Shown here: one piece after another, positions 52,071-64,000 of the stretch
Position numbering within the stretch: position 1 is the stretch's first letter
How the letters are laid out: every line of letters begins with the position of its first letter
Assembly: GCF_932526225.1 (NCBI RefSeq)
Contig: NC_064044.1
Span: 6,660,747-6,724,746, forward strand
Length of the DNA: 64,000 nt
Direction of reading: 5' to 3'
Source of the DNA: Nematostella vectensis
Taxonomy: Eukaryota; Cnidaria; Anthozoa; Actiniaria; Edwardsiidae
The notes under the pieces: generated by a model
The model's database searches: none
The model's input: the letters and a program-made list of their open reading frames with translations, nothing else
Told to the model about the DNA's origin: nothing
Translations under genes and position numbers: made by a program

Positions 52071-54409
52071 CTTTACAAAGGGTACTGCTCTACAGCATAG
52101 CGCATGTCCACAATAAAGAATGCTGCTTACGAGGAGGACTGTGGGCGCAGTATGACTAGCAGATTTTCCTGAAGAAGGGAGTCGAGTCGAGCAATCAGCG
52201 TTAAAAAAAGTCATAGGTCAACTACAGCTCTATCCTAAAATTCGTAAACTCCAAGAGAAATCGCAAACAATTCGAATCATAGTAGGATAAAAATATATTG
52301 AGAATACTTGAAAAGAACCGGGATTACTGGTGTATGCTTGAAATAGTGTGGATTTGAAATATCAATTTTAAGCCCAGTGCAAACTGCGCCAGCACCTGCC
52401 AGCGAATTGCTGGCGAATTCTTGCTCGACTGACCACATGACAAATGAAATGTCAGAAAGTCCAATACCCATTTTGACATTTCCTTTGTCAAGCGAAAATT
52501 CGCCAGCAATGCTTGGCAGGTGCTGGCGCAGTTTGCACGGGGCTTAAGTCCAGTAAGGGAAGGATGTATATAGTGTATGAGATAAAGCGATATTGACTTT
52601 ATCATGAGGCAATGGCGTGTTAGACGTGCACGATAAAATAACTCGATGTATGTAGTGTGAATATTAAAAATTTAAATAAAAGTGAAAAGTAAATTTCAAA
52701 ATAGACAATGAGAATTTTTACTTTTTTCGCGCTATTGTATTTAGGCTAATGAAGATGAAAAACGGGAACAGGGATTAGCCTCGATTTTAGGACTGTGAAA
52801 AGGACCGTGACCAGGATCAGGATTTGACGCATCCAGGAATGAGAACGAAATTTGCGCAGACAGTTCACGGGAATGGGGGATTATGGGAGAAAAGAGGACG
52901 TGAAAATGGAATTCACAACTCTTCTTGATGACCCTTTGTGTTTGTATTGTAAATGAAAAACAACAACCGAGTAATATTCCGAAACACTATTGTTCACCTC
53001 TTTGTAATTAATTTCCCTTCCCACATCCCACGTCTCTAAAAAGATAAAAATTGTCCTATTCACGAGCGTGCAAACGTGGCGTGATAATTGCCACTTCTAT
53101 CTGTCCTTTTTTTAATTGAGTTGCGTCAATCACCAGTAATTATATTTTCTGCTCTTTTGTGATTGAGTGTCGAAATTTAAATAAATCATTACTAGTCAAT
53201 GTTTAGGCTAAAAGACGTTGTAAGCTAGGACCACAAGCCGGTTTGTTTTAGTTATGGCTAAGGCTACGGTCCTGACGGGAGGGGGGATGGGCCTGGCCGC
53301 TTTTGCTTCCCGCTCCCGTCCTGTCCAAAATTCTGTCCGCGTTCCTCCGTCCCCGTTCCAATCCTGTTCCCCCTTCAGAAACACAGGTAGCACAGGTAAC
53401 AGTGAAATCAGCCCTGTCGGTTGAGTGTTTCAATAAACATTTTAAATGAATAATAACTTGTGGACTCTTTATAATAACGCCAATAATTTATTTGGACCAT
53501 TCTTCACACCTTCCCATCAGGTAAGTACATACAGAGGTTTTAATTTTTTTTCCTTGTATGGTGTCATTCAACTGATTTGCCATTGGTTTCTCTTTTTCTA
53601 GAGACTTGCTTCTCTTTTCTTTTCTTTTTTTTTTGCTGAAAGAGACAGCTTATTTTTATCTAAAAATGCATGGTAGAAGTATTTTATAGAAACAATAGTT
53701 TAGACGTTAAATACGCATTTTGTCATTTTTGCAATTATTTCAAATCTTCCCATAGAGCAATCCGACGAATAAAATTAAGCTGTTTTGCTCTTTTTTCTGC
53801 AATCAATTGCTATTACTAACTATTCATTTGATTTTTTTTTCTCTTAAAGGTTAAACGATTTATGAGTAATTAACCAAACAACCTCAAATAAGATAAAGTA
53901 TATTTGAGAAAACATGGGAAAACCCATCATCTGTACAATGACTTATGAATCATATAGGGAATGTTCAAGTTTCTTTATCTATGATTCCCTTTACGATCGA
54001 GAGTCAAAGACGAAAAGGTACTCTTCTTGCGGTCGCATCTGCAAAAGACGCAATTATTTGAAGCTGATCCCAAGGTCCTTTTTCAACAACAACACTACTA
54101 GTGTTTAACCTTTATGAGTAAGATCTTTATTGCCAGAGGTAACAGGAAAAGGGATGAGGGAAAAACTTGGAACGAAATAGAGGGTGGAGGAGAGGGAAGG
54201 GAGATCCGTCTTTAAAATACAGTTAAAAATAAGTGTACTAAAATTATTTGTCGGTGCTCGCCGAAAATCCCGTCCCAAGAGAAAGCTTAATAGTCCAGCA
54301 CAGTTTTAGCTTTTACTTTGTTGAAGTGATTAAACAGATGATAAACTAGCGCGTTTTGATATCCAAGGTTTATTGAAATAGCGCACGTCTCACCTTTGAA
54401 CAGAGCAAA
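52071..54409. other. Intergenic DNA, one MITE and one possible exon
   Basis: It contains the TTAA-flanked MITE 52372-52543. At 53447-53520 an ATG-started stretch (MNNNLWTLYNNANNLFGPFF...) ends in a perfect donor CATCAG|GTAAGT. It might be an exon of an unrecognised gene, but I found no partner exon. The rest is AT-rich. Confidence 0.45.
52372..52543. mobile_element. TTAA-flanked hairpin MITE
   Basis: Arms GCCCAGTGCAAACTGCGCCA and, inverted, GCCCCGTGCAAACTGCGCCA each continue into GCACCTGCCA. TTAA flanks both ends (52368-52371, 52544-52547). Confidence 0.78.
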
Positions 54410-57400
54410 ATGTCTTCTCGCCTGGTGGTCTTTCTGTGCCTTTTGGCTCTACTCCAGGAATTCGAACATGTGCGGTGTGTTGCACATCACCCAGAGAGAA
54501 AGGTTGCTGGCCATCAAGCAGGTAAGGTTTACATATATTACCCATGATGAATTTCACCCAGGACGGGGTTACATATATGTGACATATATGTGTCAACTTG
54601 CATATGATATGTTATTTTTGGTTTTGTTAATTTTCAAATCTTATTTTTTATGAAAAAAACATCGAACCATGAGGCTGATAGCACTTTCCGTCCCTTCACA
54701 GACAAACTCATACCACAGGAGTCCCGCGTGCAAGCCAGTGATAAACGATGTAAGCGTTTTATTCGCGTTTAATTACTAAGATCGTACAATATAATAATTC
54801 AAGGCGTCATTTCACGCCAAATGAATCCATATCGTACCCAGTCCCCGTGTTACCCCTCAAAAAGCAACTCATTTTGCCAAGGAAATCCAGCCTGAAAACT
54901 CCCGTGATTCTTTACGGGCTTCGGGGCGCCATCTTGGATTTGTTCACCCACCGTTCAGAGACGCGTTGGAGGGGTGGTCTGGCCCCAGCGTGTTAGCAGT
55001 TCAGATGGTCCAGTAACGATACGAGCTTGCGTTAGGAACATATATCGACATAAATAATGTTTAGAAAATCGTTAACGTAACTTAATGTTGTCTTTAAAAG
55101 CACACTAGCACACACACATTGGCACCAGTCGGGCCAAGACGGGACGCTAGCACAGTCTATTACCCGTGCAGTTCGGCAACCATGGACAGCTGTTTCGTCC
55201 TTATTAGGACTCGTCAGCATGGCATAGCCGGTTTGCCTCAGTTAAACTTCATCGGCAAAAAAACTGCAGGGCGACTTCGACTCGAACGAAGTGCTTTAAC
55301 TAGCAAAGGTCGCATGCGTGATCCGCACAATTGGCATCATGCTAGCCCGGTCGCAGCTCTAGATCCCACATGGATCTAAGCTGTAGTTTAAAGCACTTCG
55401 TTCGAGTCGAAGTCGCCCTGCGGTTTTTTTGCCGATGAAGTTTAACTGAGGAAAACCGGCTATGCCATGCTGACGAGTCCTAATAAGGACGAAACAGCTG
55501 TCCATGGTTGCCGAACCATGGACAGCAAATAATCCCTCTCTTTATGAAAAAAGTATCCTGAGTAATGTCAATAAAAATTACTAATAGTGTCATTGTTCTG
55601 GGTGTTCTCTAGGGGAGAATGGGAGGAAATAATTTATAATAATAGGAAAAGTTATAAGCCATGTATTTTTATTTTTATATTTAGATAGGGTTGATTTTAG
55701 GGAGATGGGATACCTGAAGCAAAATCAAAGTGTGGTATCCTGTTGTTATGTCCCTCCTAAAGTTTGGCTTTGTCGGGGTTGGGGTAGGGGGTTGATGGGG
55801 ACATACCCCTAGTTTAAAGTGGGGAAACATTGCAGGCTCCGCTTTTAGGCAGTGCCTAAATATATATATTAAATTTTTCTATGAGTCGTACGCTTAACAC
55901 TGTATAACTTACAACAACATCTTTCTAGTCACGGCTCCCACATGGCTCCCTAAAGTGCTCAAAGTCGTAAAGGCTGGCACAGACGTGTTTTCTCACACAA
56001 CGAATTTCGTGGCTCTGGCGAGCGCCGTGATACACGCGATGAAAGGATGCTGCCTATCACACAAGGATGCCTGCCAGGCGAACGAAGAGATCCAAACACT
56101 CAAAGCAGATATTGTCAAGAAAACTGCAACAATAGACGACCGACAGCTGGAAGGTGCGGATGATCCTGATGGTGGTGATGATGATGTTGATGGTGATGAT
56201 GTTGATGATGGTGATGATGTTGATGATGGTGATGGTGATGGTGATGGTGATGGTGATGGTGATGGTGATGGTGATGGTGATGGTGATGGTAATGGTGATG
56301 GTGATGGTGATGGTGATGGTGATGGTGATGGTGATGGTGATGGTGATGATAGTGATGATGTTGATGGTGGTGCTGATGATGGTGGTGATTTTAGTGGTGG
56401 TGGTGATGGTGATGGTGATGGTGATGGTGATGGTGATGGTGATGGTGATGGTGATGGTGATGGTGATGGTGATGGTGATGGTGATGGTGATGGTGATGGT
56501 GATGGTGATGGTGATGGTGATGGTGATGGTGATGGTGATGGTGATGGTGATGGTGATGGTGATGGTGATGGTGATGGTGATGGTGATGGTGATGGTGATG
56601 GTGATGGTGATGCTGATGGTGATGGTGATGGGGTATAACAGGCCTCGAAATACTGGGGGGAAGCACAATAAGAGACCTGGCGGGCACGCGCGGGTCACGC
56701 CCCTTCTGGTCATCTGCTTATACTTTTAGGAGGTAAAGGGGGTAAAGCCCCTTGATCCATATAATCGTTTCAGCCCTGGCTTCAGTAACCATGAAGTCTG
56801 ATACTTTATAGAGCTATCGAAACGACGAAAGAAAATGATTGCCAACTTGAGATCGTGTCCTTTTTCAGTTAAGAACAAACAAGATCGACTCGCTGGCGGT
56901 ATAGCTGAGTTTGAGAACATCGTCAGTGAGATATACCGTATAAACGGCGCCCAGGAGCGTTTCCTATCCACCTTAGCACCGAAACTTAACGCATCCCTGC
57001 AGCAAAGCAGATCAAAAGTTGAAGTGAGTATGGCGCGTGAAGAATTGTGACCAGAAAGCTGACTAATGATGGGTTGAGGGGGGGGATAGTTGGCTTGGCA
57101 AGGCGTGGCTCTAGCGAAGTCACATCAAAGCTGGCTATTGATAGGGGTGGGGGTGACTTGGCAAGGCGTGGCTCTAGCGAAGTCACATCAAAGCTGACTA
57201 TTGATAGGGGTGGGGGGGGGGCTTGGCAGGCGTGCCTCTAGGGTAGCGACCGCGAAGCTGACTAGTGATGAAGGTGGGAGGGGGGTGGATAGCTGGCCTG
57301 GCAGGGCGTGGCTCTAGGGTAGCGACCGCAAAGCTGACTATTGATGAGGGTGGGAGGGGTGGATATCTGGCTTGGCAGGGCGTGGCTCTAGGGTAGCAAC

Positions 57401-58314
57401 CGCAAAGCTGACTATTGATGAGGGTGGGAGGGGGTGGATAGTTGGCTTGGCAGGGCGTGGCTCTAGGGTAGCGACCGCAAAGCTGACTATTGATGAGAGG
57501 TGGAAGGGTGTAGATAGTTGGCTTGGCAGGGCGTACTGTGGCCTCAAAGCTGAAGAGATCGGGGGGCACTTGATTGGGATATCTGGTGGGGCTTCGCTCT
57601 TACAAATTGACAGTAGGTGGCGAAGGGGAGGAATGTGGACAACACATCGCTTGTATATCGTCACCTTATTGTGACTGCGCCCATTATTAAAGAAAATTCA
57701 GCCAAAAAATGTCGCGTGTTTCTTAACTGCGGTCACCTTTATGAATTACTTATTTGGAGTACCCGCATATTCACTCAAAGTCATCTTTAAGGTTGCCCCA
57801 TAACGAGGGCTTTTATTGACTAGGAAGAGCATGACCAGTATTATGACCATCTTTGGTTATACGAAATGTAAGGTTCTTCTTTATTGAACGACACGTTATT
57901 TGTTTCACCACTACTTAGTTCCGTATCCACGAGTGTTGAATTTGCGGTTACTAGTCCTTGTTTTCCGGGTTACCCATTTAGTTAGCTATTTTGTATCATA
58001 CACAGAGGCGTTTCATCCAAAGGATTATACAATACGTTTATTCATCTAGTATGCTACCACCATCCCGCTTCGCTGTACATGATATAATGTAAGTGTCTAC
58101 CCGTTTTTTGTTCTTGAAGATGTTTATGAAGCAAAAGGAAGGACAGCAAGAGTTCGTCTCGTATATCGAAGTAGAAGAGATGTATAACAGTGGCATTAAA
58201 GACGCCATGGAGATAGGTGGCCCTTTGCTTGGCTTATTAATGCCTATTGGAGAGAAAGTATTCTCGTGGACTGCAGCAAAGATCCAGGCTTCAGAAGCGA
58301 ATAGGGTAGTTTAA
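54410..58314 (+). CDS. Secreted coiled-coil protein of unknown family, 5 exons, 244 aa
   Basis: Exons are 54410-54521, 54702-54749, 55929-56153, 56869-57023 and 58120-58314, with consistent phases (735 nt with stop). The N-terminus is a clear signal peptide, [20 protein letters not shown]. The mature part has a helical segment ([20 protein letters not shown] then [11 protein letters not shown]), a Cys cluster ([10 protein letters not shown]), heptad-like helices ([40 protein letters not shown]) and a C-terminal helix ([20 protein letters not shown]). I do not recognise it. The all-helical secreted layout could be a pore-forming or structural protein; this is untested. Similar exon order in 60356-62445 suggests a tandem paralog. 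Intron 2 contains the hammerhead-ribozyme inverted repeat; introns 3 and 4 contain large repeats. Confidence 0.75.
55175..55229 (-). ncRNA. Type I hammerhead ribozyme, minus-strand copy
   Basis: Read on the minus strand: stem I arm CCATG, core CTGACGA, stem II GTCC-loop-GGAC, core GAAA, short stem III ACAGCTGT, GTC cleavage site, then stem I arm CATGG. All invariant core positions are present. The very short stem III is typical of retroelement hammerheads that may act as dimers. Confidence 0.88.
55458..55512 (+). ncRNA. Type I hammerhead ribozyme, plus-strand copy
   Basis: CTGACGA at 55470-55476, stem II GTCC (55477-55480) with loop TAATAA and GGAC (55487-55490), GAAA at 55491-55494, then CAGCTGTC with predicted cleavage after C55502. 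Stem I pairs CCATG (55465-55469) with CATGG (55503-55507), plus an outer GGC/GCC pair across an internal loop. The same sequence as the minus-strand copy, in the sense of the host gene transcript. Confidence 0.9.
56154..56636. repeat. GGTGAT hexanucleotide array
   Basis: About 70 near-perfect copies of GGTGAT begin a few bases after the donor of exon 3 of the secreted coiled-coil gene. The frame of exon 3 stays open through the array (Gly-Asp repeats, stop at 56636-56638). Intron retention would therefore add a long acidic tail. I treat it as intronic because the donor and the next exon fit. Confidence 0.85.
57060..57540. repeat. Minisatellite of about 75 bp
   Basis: Six or so units contain AAAGCTGACTATTGATGAGG, GTGGATAG, TTGGCTTGGCAGGGCGTGGC and TCTAGGGTAGCGACCGC; the first two units are shorter variants. 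It lies in intron 4 of the secreted coiled-coil gene, starting about 35 bp after exon 4. Confidence 0.85.
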
Positions 58315-58320
58315 CAGCCT

Positions 58321-58322
58321 AG

Positions 58323-58366
<44 letters not shown>

Positions 58367-58582
58367 CCGATGATAATGATGGTGGTGGTGGGGGTCATGA
58401 TGATGATGATGATGGTGATGATGACGACGACGACGACGACGACGATGATGATGATGATGACGATGTTGATGATGGTGGTGGGGAACATGATGGCGATAGT
58501 GATTATTATAATGATAGTGGTGATGATGATGATGATGGTGGTGGGGGGTAATGATGATGGTAATTATTATAATGATAGTAGT
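58321..58582. repeat. GAT/GAC trinucleotide tract
   Basis: An imperfect (GAT)n array with a short (GAC)n core starts 7 bp after the stop codon of the secreted coiled-coil gene, so it is in the 3' UTR or immediately beyond. It includes GGTGGTGG interruptions. Confidence 0.85.
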
Positions 58583-60355
<1,773 letters not shown>

Positions 60356-62445
60356 GCGGCGGCCTTTTCACTCAAGTTAGGTATTCAAGAGCCACCAAAA
60401 ACCCCGAAATATAAAAACGTCCGACTCAGAAGGACCGCAGCAATCGCCCGTAACCGCAAGAACGAGTTCCAACTGCACCCTAATCGCGTAAAGACCAAGA
60501 GCAGGTTCAACAATGTTATCAGAAAAGGAAACAAGATCGCAAAGGGCGTGATCACGGCCTTTTCTTATTTTTCAGCAGGTAGAAAAATTTCGCTGTAAAG
60601 AATGTCGATCACCCACTCTTTGTTATTGTTGATAAATGGATACAGCGATTTATTCGCAAGGAAACTTCAAAATAACAATCTACGTATCAAGTCTGATATG
60701 TTATTGACGATAACATCGTCATTAAAGAGAAGAGCATACAGTTGCCCAGGGCGTCTTTCCCCCTCTTTCTTTCGTATACGCGTGTACTCCCGCTTCCGGT
60801 CTCCGCGACGCCCTGGGTCCCCGAGGATGGACCCTACCCCCCTAAGGCACATCTTGGCAGTATTCAGAATTTAGCAGTAGTAGCCTCTATTATTGTCAAT
60901 CTTTCAGCAATCAACCTGTGGACTGTGATTGATAATGCAAAAGAATGCTCCGAAAATGCCGAGTCAGCTCTCAAGGCGCGTGACCAAATGCGAGCTTCGA
61001 TGACTGAATATGAAAACATCTTGAAAGGTGTTGAAGAAGCTAACGACATCGTCGAGGAGGTTTGTTTTCCATTTCTTTCTCCTTTTTTTCCGCCCTCCAT
61101 AGCAAGCAAATTTGTTTTAGAGTCAAATCGTCATTTATTTTACCTTGTCATTTCTAAGGAAATTTCATACCATATAAGCTAAAAATACGATTTATGTAAT
61201 TTTTGTCAAAATTATGCAATTGGAAGCTATTAAAATAGGCCCCAGGAACACTCGTTTTCATCAAACCACAGGTATTCTCGCGCTCTTGCTTTTCCACTAA
61301 GCATCAATTTCCTTATGTATTTTGTAAATGATGAGTCTATTGTCAACATTGCAAAATACACACTTTAAGTAACCATCAATTTTCATCGACTGATTTAGGC
61401 ATGCTTTTGCGAGATTTGTCTATTGAATTCGGTAAATGAAGTATAAAAAATGTTTTTAGATAGTTATTTCTGTTTCAACCACATAATTCGTCATCCGATA
61501 TAGAATAATAAAAACAATAACATACGTAGGGCTGATGAGGGCTCTTTGAATTACTCATTCTCTCACAATATTCCCCGATGGTGATCCTGGTCTTACATGG
61601 CTTCTGGACATGAACCTGCTACAGTCGTGTTTGTTTTCTTATAGGCGTATAAAGATTTCCATAATGTAATCACGGATGATGGCTTTATGGCGGAGATCAC
61701 GACGATAAAACAAATGGTGGACGACATCGCGCCTGCTGGAGACGACTCGATGGTACGCACGGTCAAATCACATAACAGACCAGGGGCGTATCCAGTATTT
61801 CAAAATGGGGGTGGATAATGGCTAGATAAGACGGCTTACTGTATAACTGATCCATTGGTTCTTGGTAGGTGAAATAGATCTAAGAAAATTACAAACTGTA
61901 CTTGGATTTGTCGCGTCAGCAAAATCAAGCAGGCAAAGGCACATGGACAGTACCTCCCCTCCCTCACACATTGCCCCCCCCCCCCCCCTGTATCCGCGGG
62001 CACAGTGGCGTAGCGAGGATTTTGAACAAGAGGGGACCCAAAAGGCCCTTTCAAGCCATTTTCTCCTGTATTTTAGATAATGTCTCATACATTTACTGTA
62101 TTTTTTGCTGCTAGAAGAGGGGCTCGGGTCCCCTAGGCTACCCCCCTGGCTACGCCCCTGGGGCTAAAAGTCGGACAGAACAGAATGACAGATAAACAGC
62201 CAGACAGAATGACGGACGGACAGAAATATACAGACATACGGACAGAATTATACAGACGGACGGACAGACAAATAACCTGTTTTATTTTATTCTATTTTAT
62301 TTTTCAGGCTTTAGTCTCCCTCGATATCCAATACTTTATGGATAACATCAAAGGAGCATCGCTCAATGAGGTCTTCCCAGTGTTGAACCGGCTGCTTCAT
62401 GGCTTAAGCCAAGTTCCATTCAGTATCAGCTGTCTCACAAGCCAA
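60356..62445 (+). CDS. Helical protein, probable paralog of the upstream secreted gene (partial, 4 exons)
   Basis: Exons are 60356-60578, 60875-61059, 61645-61752 and 62308-62445, with consistent phases and GT-AG junctions. The N-terminal exon or exons and the 3' end are not found; the donor at 62446 leads into the satellite and past the window end. The first exon is basic (KTPKYKNVRLRRTAAIARNR, RVKTKSRFNNVIRKGNKIAK), then hydrophobic (GVITAFSYFSA joined to AVVASIIVNLSAINLWTV). Long helices follow (NAKECSENAESALKARDQMR, EYENILKGVEEANDIVEE; AYKDFHNVITDDGFMAEITT). It is like the neighbour in exon order, helix content and position. Family not recognised. Confidence 0.65.
61782..62160. mobile_element. 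CAGGGGCGTA-ended MITE, full length
   Basis: The left end CAGGGGCGTATCCAG faces the right end CTGGCTACGCCCCTG. A C-tract and a nested CAGTGGCGTAGCGAGGATTT segment lie inside. Fragments of this family occur at 8102-8245, 14600-14776 and, probably, next to the G-runs at 2490, 15320 and 27025. It is in an intron of the partial helical-protein gene. Confidence 0.75.
62172..62272. repeat. Degenerate GACA-type tetranucleotide tract
   Basis: CAGACAGAATGACGGACGGA and similar words. The same type of tract as 6280-6372. Confidence 0.6.
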
Positions 62446-62599
62446 GTAAGAAATCATCATGATAAATACACTACATTCAGTAGTCACAGGCACACACCCC
62501 CCCACCACCCCCTCCCTTCCTTGGCCGTCAAAACGTAAGCGTAAGCGCAAAGCACGTAATTTTCCGATTCTCGCAAGCGCAAGAGAAAGCAACTGCTTA

Positions 62600-64000
62600 A
62601 TTTTCTTGCGCTTGCGCTTGTGTTTGACTGATTCTCACTTGTGTTGCGCTTGTGTTTAACTGATTCTCACTTGTGTTTGACGGATTTTCACTTGTTTTGC
62701 GCTTGTGTTTGACGGATTCTCACTTGTGTTGCGCTTGTGTTTGACCGATTCTCACTTGTGTTGCGCTTGTGTTTGACCGATTCTCACTTGTGTTGCGCTT
62801 GTGTTTGACCGATTCTCACTTGTGTTACGCTTGCGTTTGACCGATTCTCACTTGTGTTGCGCTTGTGTTTGACCGATTCTCACTTGTATTGCGCTTGCGT
62901 TTGACGGATTCTCACTTGTGTTGCGCTTGTGTTTGAAGGATTCTCACTTGTGTTGCGCTTGTGTTTGACCGATTCTCACTTGTGTTGCGCTTGTGTTTGA
63001 CGGATTCTCACTTGTGTTGCGCTTGTGTTTGACGGATTCTCACTTGTGTTGCGCTTGTGTTTGACGGATTCTCACTTGTGTTGCGCTTGTGTTTGACCGA
63101 TTCTCACTTGTGTTGCGCTTGTGTTTGACGGATTTTCACTTGTGTTGCGCTTGTGTTTGACCGATTCTCACTTGTGTTCCGCTTGTGTTTGACGGATTCT
63201 CACTTGTGTTTGACTGATGCTCACTTGTGTTGCGCTTGTGTTTGACTGATTCTCACTTGTGTTGCGCTTGTGTTTAACTGATTCTCACTTGTGTTTGACG
63301 GATTCTCACTTGTTTTGCGCTTGTGTTTGACGGATTCTCGCTTGTGTTGCGCTTGTGTTTGACGGATTCTCACTTGTGTTGCGCTTGTGTTTGACCGATT
63401 CTCACTTGTGTTGCGCTTGTGTTTGACGGATTCTCACTTGTGTTGCGCTTGTGTTTGACCGATTCTCACTTGTGTTGCGCTTGTGTTTGACGGATTTTCA
63501 CTTGTGTTGCGCTTGTGTTTGACCGATTCTCACTTGTGTTGCGCTTGTGTTTGACGGATTCTCACTTGTGTTTGACTGATGCTCACTTGTGTTGCGCTTG
63601 TGTTTGACTGATTCTCACTTGTGTTGCGCTTGTGTTTAACTGATTCTCACTTGTGTTTGACGGATTCTCACTTGTTTTGCGCTTGTGTTTGACGGATTCT
63701 CACTTGTGTTGCGCTTGTGTTTGACCGACTCTCACTTGTGTTGCGCTTGTGTTCGACTGATTCTCACTTGTGTTGCGCTTGTGTTTGACCGATTCTCACT
63801 TGTGTTGCGCTTGTGTTTGACGGATTCTTACTTGTGTAGCGCTTGTGTCCGACTGATTCTCACTTGTGTTGCGCTTGTGTTTGACCGATTCTCACTTGTG
63901 TTGCGCTTGTGTTCGACTGATTCTCACTTGTGTTGCGCTTGTGTTTGACGGATTCTCACTTGTGTTGCGCTTGTGTTTGACCGATTCTCACTTGTGTTGC
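62600..64000. repeat. 32-bp satellite with 362-bp higher-order repeat, reaching the window end
   Basis: The monomer is GATTCTCACTTGTGTTGCGC followed by TTGTGTTTGACC/G (32 bp). Some monomers lack 11 bp (21 bp long). A block of ten 32-mers and two 21-mers (362 bp) recurs: the rare words TGACTGATGC (63211 and 63573) and TTTAACTG (63273 and 63635) are both 362 bp apart. Because 32 is not a multiple of three, the frame cycles. It is not a CRISPR array, as there are no unique spacers. It probably lies within an intron of the preceding gene. Confidence 0.92.

Larger units (their letters stand above)
55169..55531. mobile_element. Inverted pair of ribozyme-bearing retroelement ends
   Basis: Left arm 55169-55280 and right arm about 55390-55515 are inverted copies of about 110 bp. 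They share AGTTAAACTTCATCGGC, GGGCGACTTCGACTCGAACG and the ribozyme. The arms face each other across about 110 bp. Hammerhead-carrying repeats of this kind are known from Penelope-like elements and retrozymes, so this is probably a rearranged remnant. It is in intron 2 of the secreted coiled-coil gene. Confidence 0.7.

Noticed and set aside
56057-56729. Ile-Thr, Met-Val and His repeat ORFs
   Set aside because: Frame shadows of the GGTGAT array.
62600-64000. CRISPR-like regularly repeated array
   Set aside because: The repeats are contiguous 32-bp monomers with point variants and no unique spacers; the context is an animal genome.

Overview
The window is animal nuclear DNA, most likely from a cnidarian and probably an anthozoan such as a sea anemone or coral. 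The host genes are intron-rich with GT-AG junctions (one GC-AG). They include an ortholog of ribosomal protein L7, an FBXO16-type F-box gene, a plant-type (class II) PRPP synthetase and a secreted PAN-EGF-fibrinogen-like protein of the kind common in corals and anemones. Non-coding DNA is AT-rich and full of hairpin MITEs, G-runs, minisatellites and microsatellites. I rebuilt most exon chains by hand from splice sites and reading-frame phase. No similarity search was run; family calls come from recognised motifs.

Layout. 1-1834: MITE-rich intergenic DNA. 1835-8425 (-): six-exon secreted PAN/EGF/fibrinogen-like gene. 10059-18772 (-): eight-exon class II PRPP synthetase, apparently sharing a 321-bp divergent promoter region with FBXO16 (19094-22099, +). 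22613-24330 (-): two exons of an 11-finger C2H2 protein. 26066-26980 (-): two-exon cnidarian-type protein. 28117-28235 (-): an orphan WW-domain exon. 29683-33759 (+): five-exon RPL7, whose introns 2 and 3 each carry a copy of U17/E1 (SNORA73/snR30) snoRNA.

34718-45554: a 10.8-kb integrated DNA-virus-like element. It is GC-rich, has terminal inverted repeats of about 0.2-0.3 kb, and is flanked by a perfect 6-bp target duplication (TCGATT). It encodes a double-jelly-roll-type major capsid protein, a penton-like protein, an A32-type packaging ATPase, hydrophobic virion-type proteins, and a family-B polymerase - SF1 helicase - endonuclease VII-like replication gene. I find no integrase. Several genes are broken by stops and frameshifts, and the capsid gene is interrupted by two separate copies of one MITE.

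47156-52070 (+): a four-transmembrane CD20/MS4A-like gene. 54410-58314 (+): a small secreted coiled-coil protein whose intron 2 holds an inverted pair of hammerhead ribozymes. 60356-62445 (+): four exons of a probable paralog running off the window. The last 1.4 kb is a 32-bp satellite with a 362-bp higher-order repeat.

The host genes are a chance neighbourhood, not a pathway. The element genes do form a module: genome replication, capsid, packaging and probable membrane-associated virion proteins.
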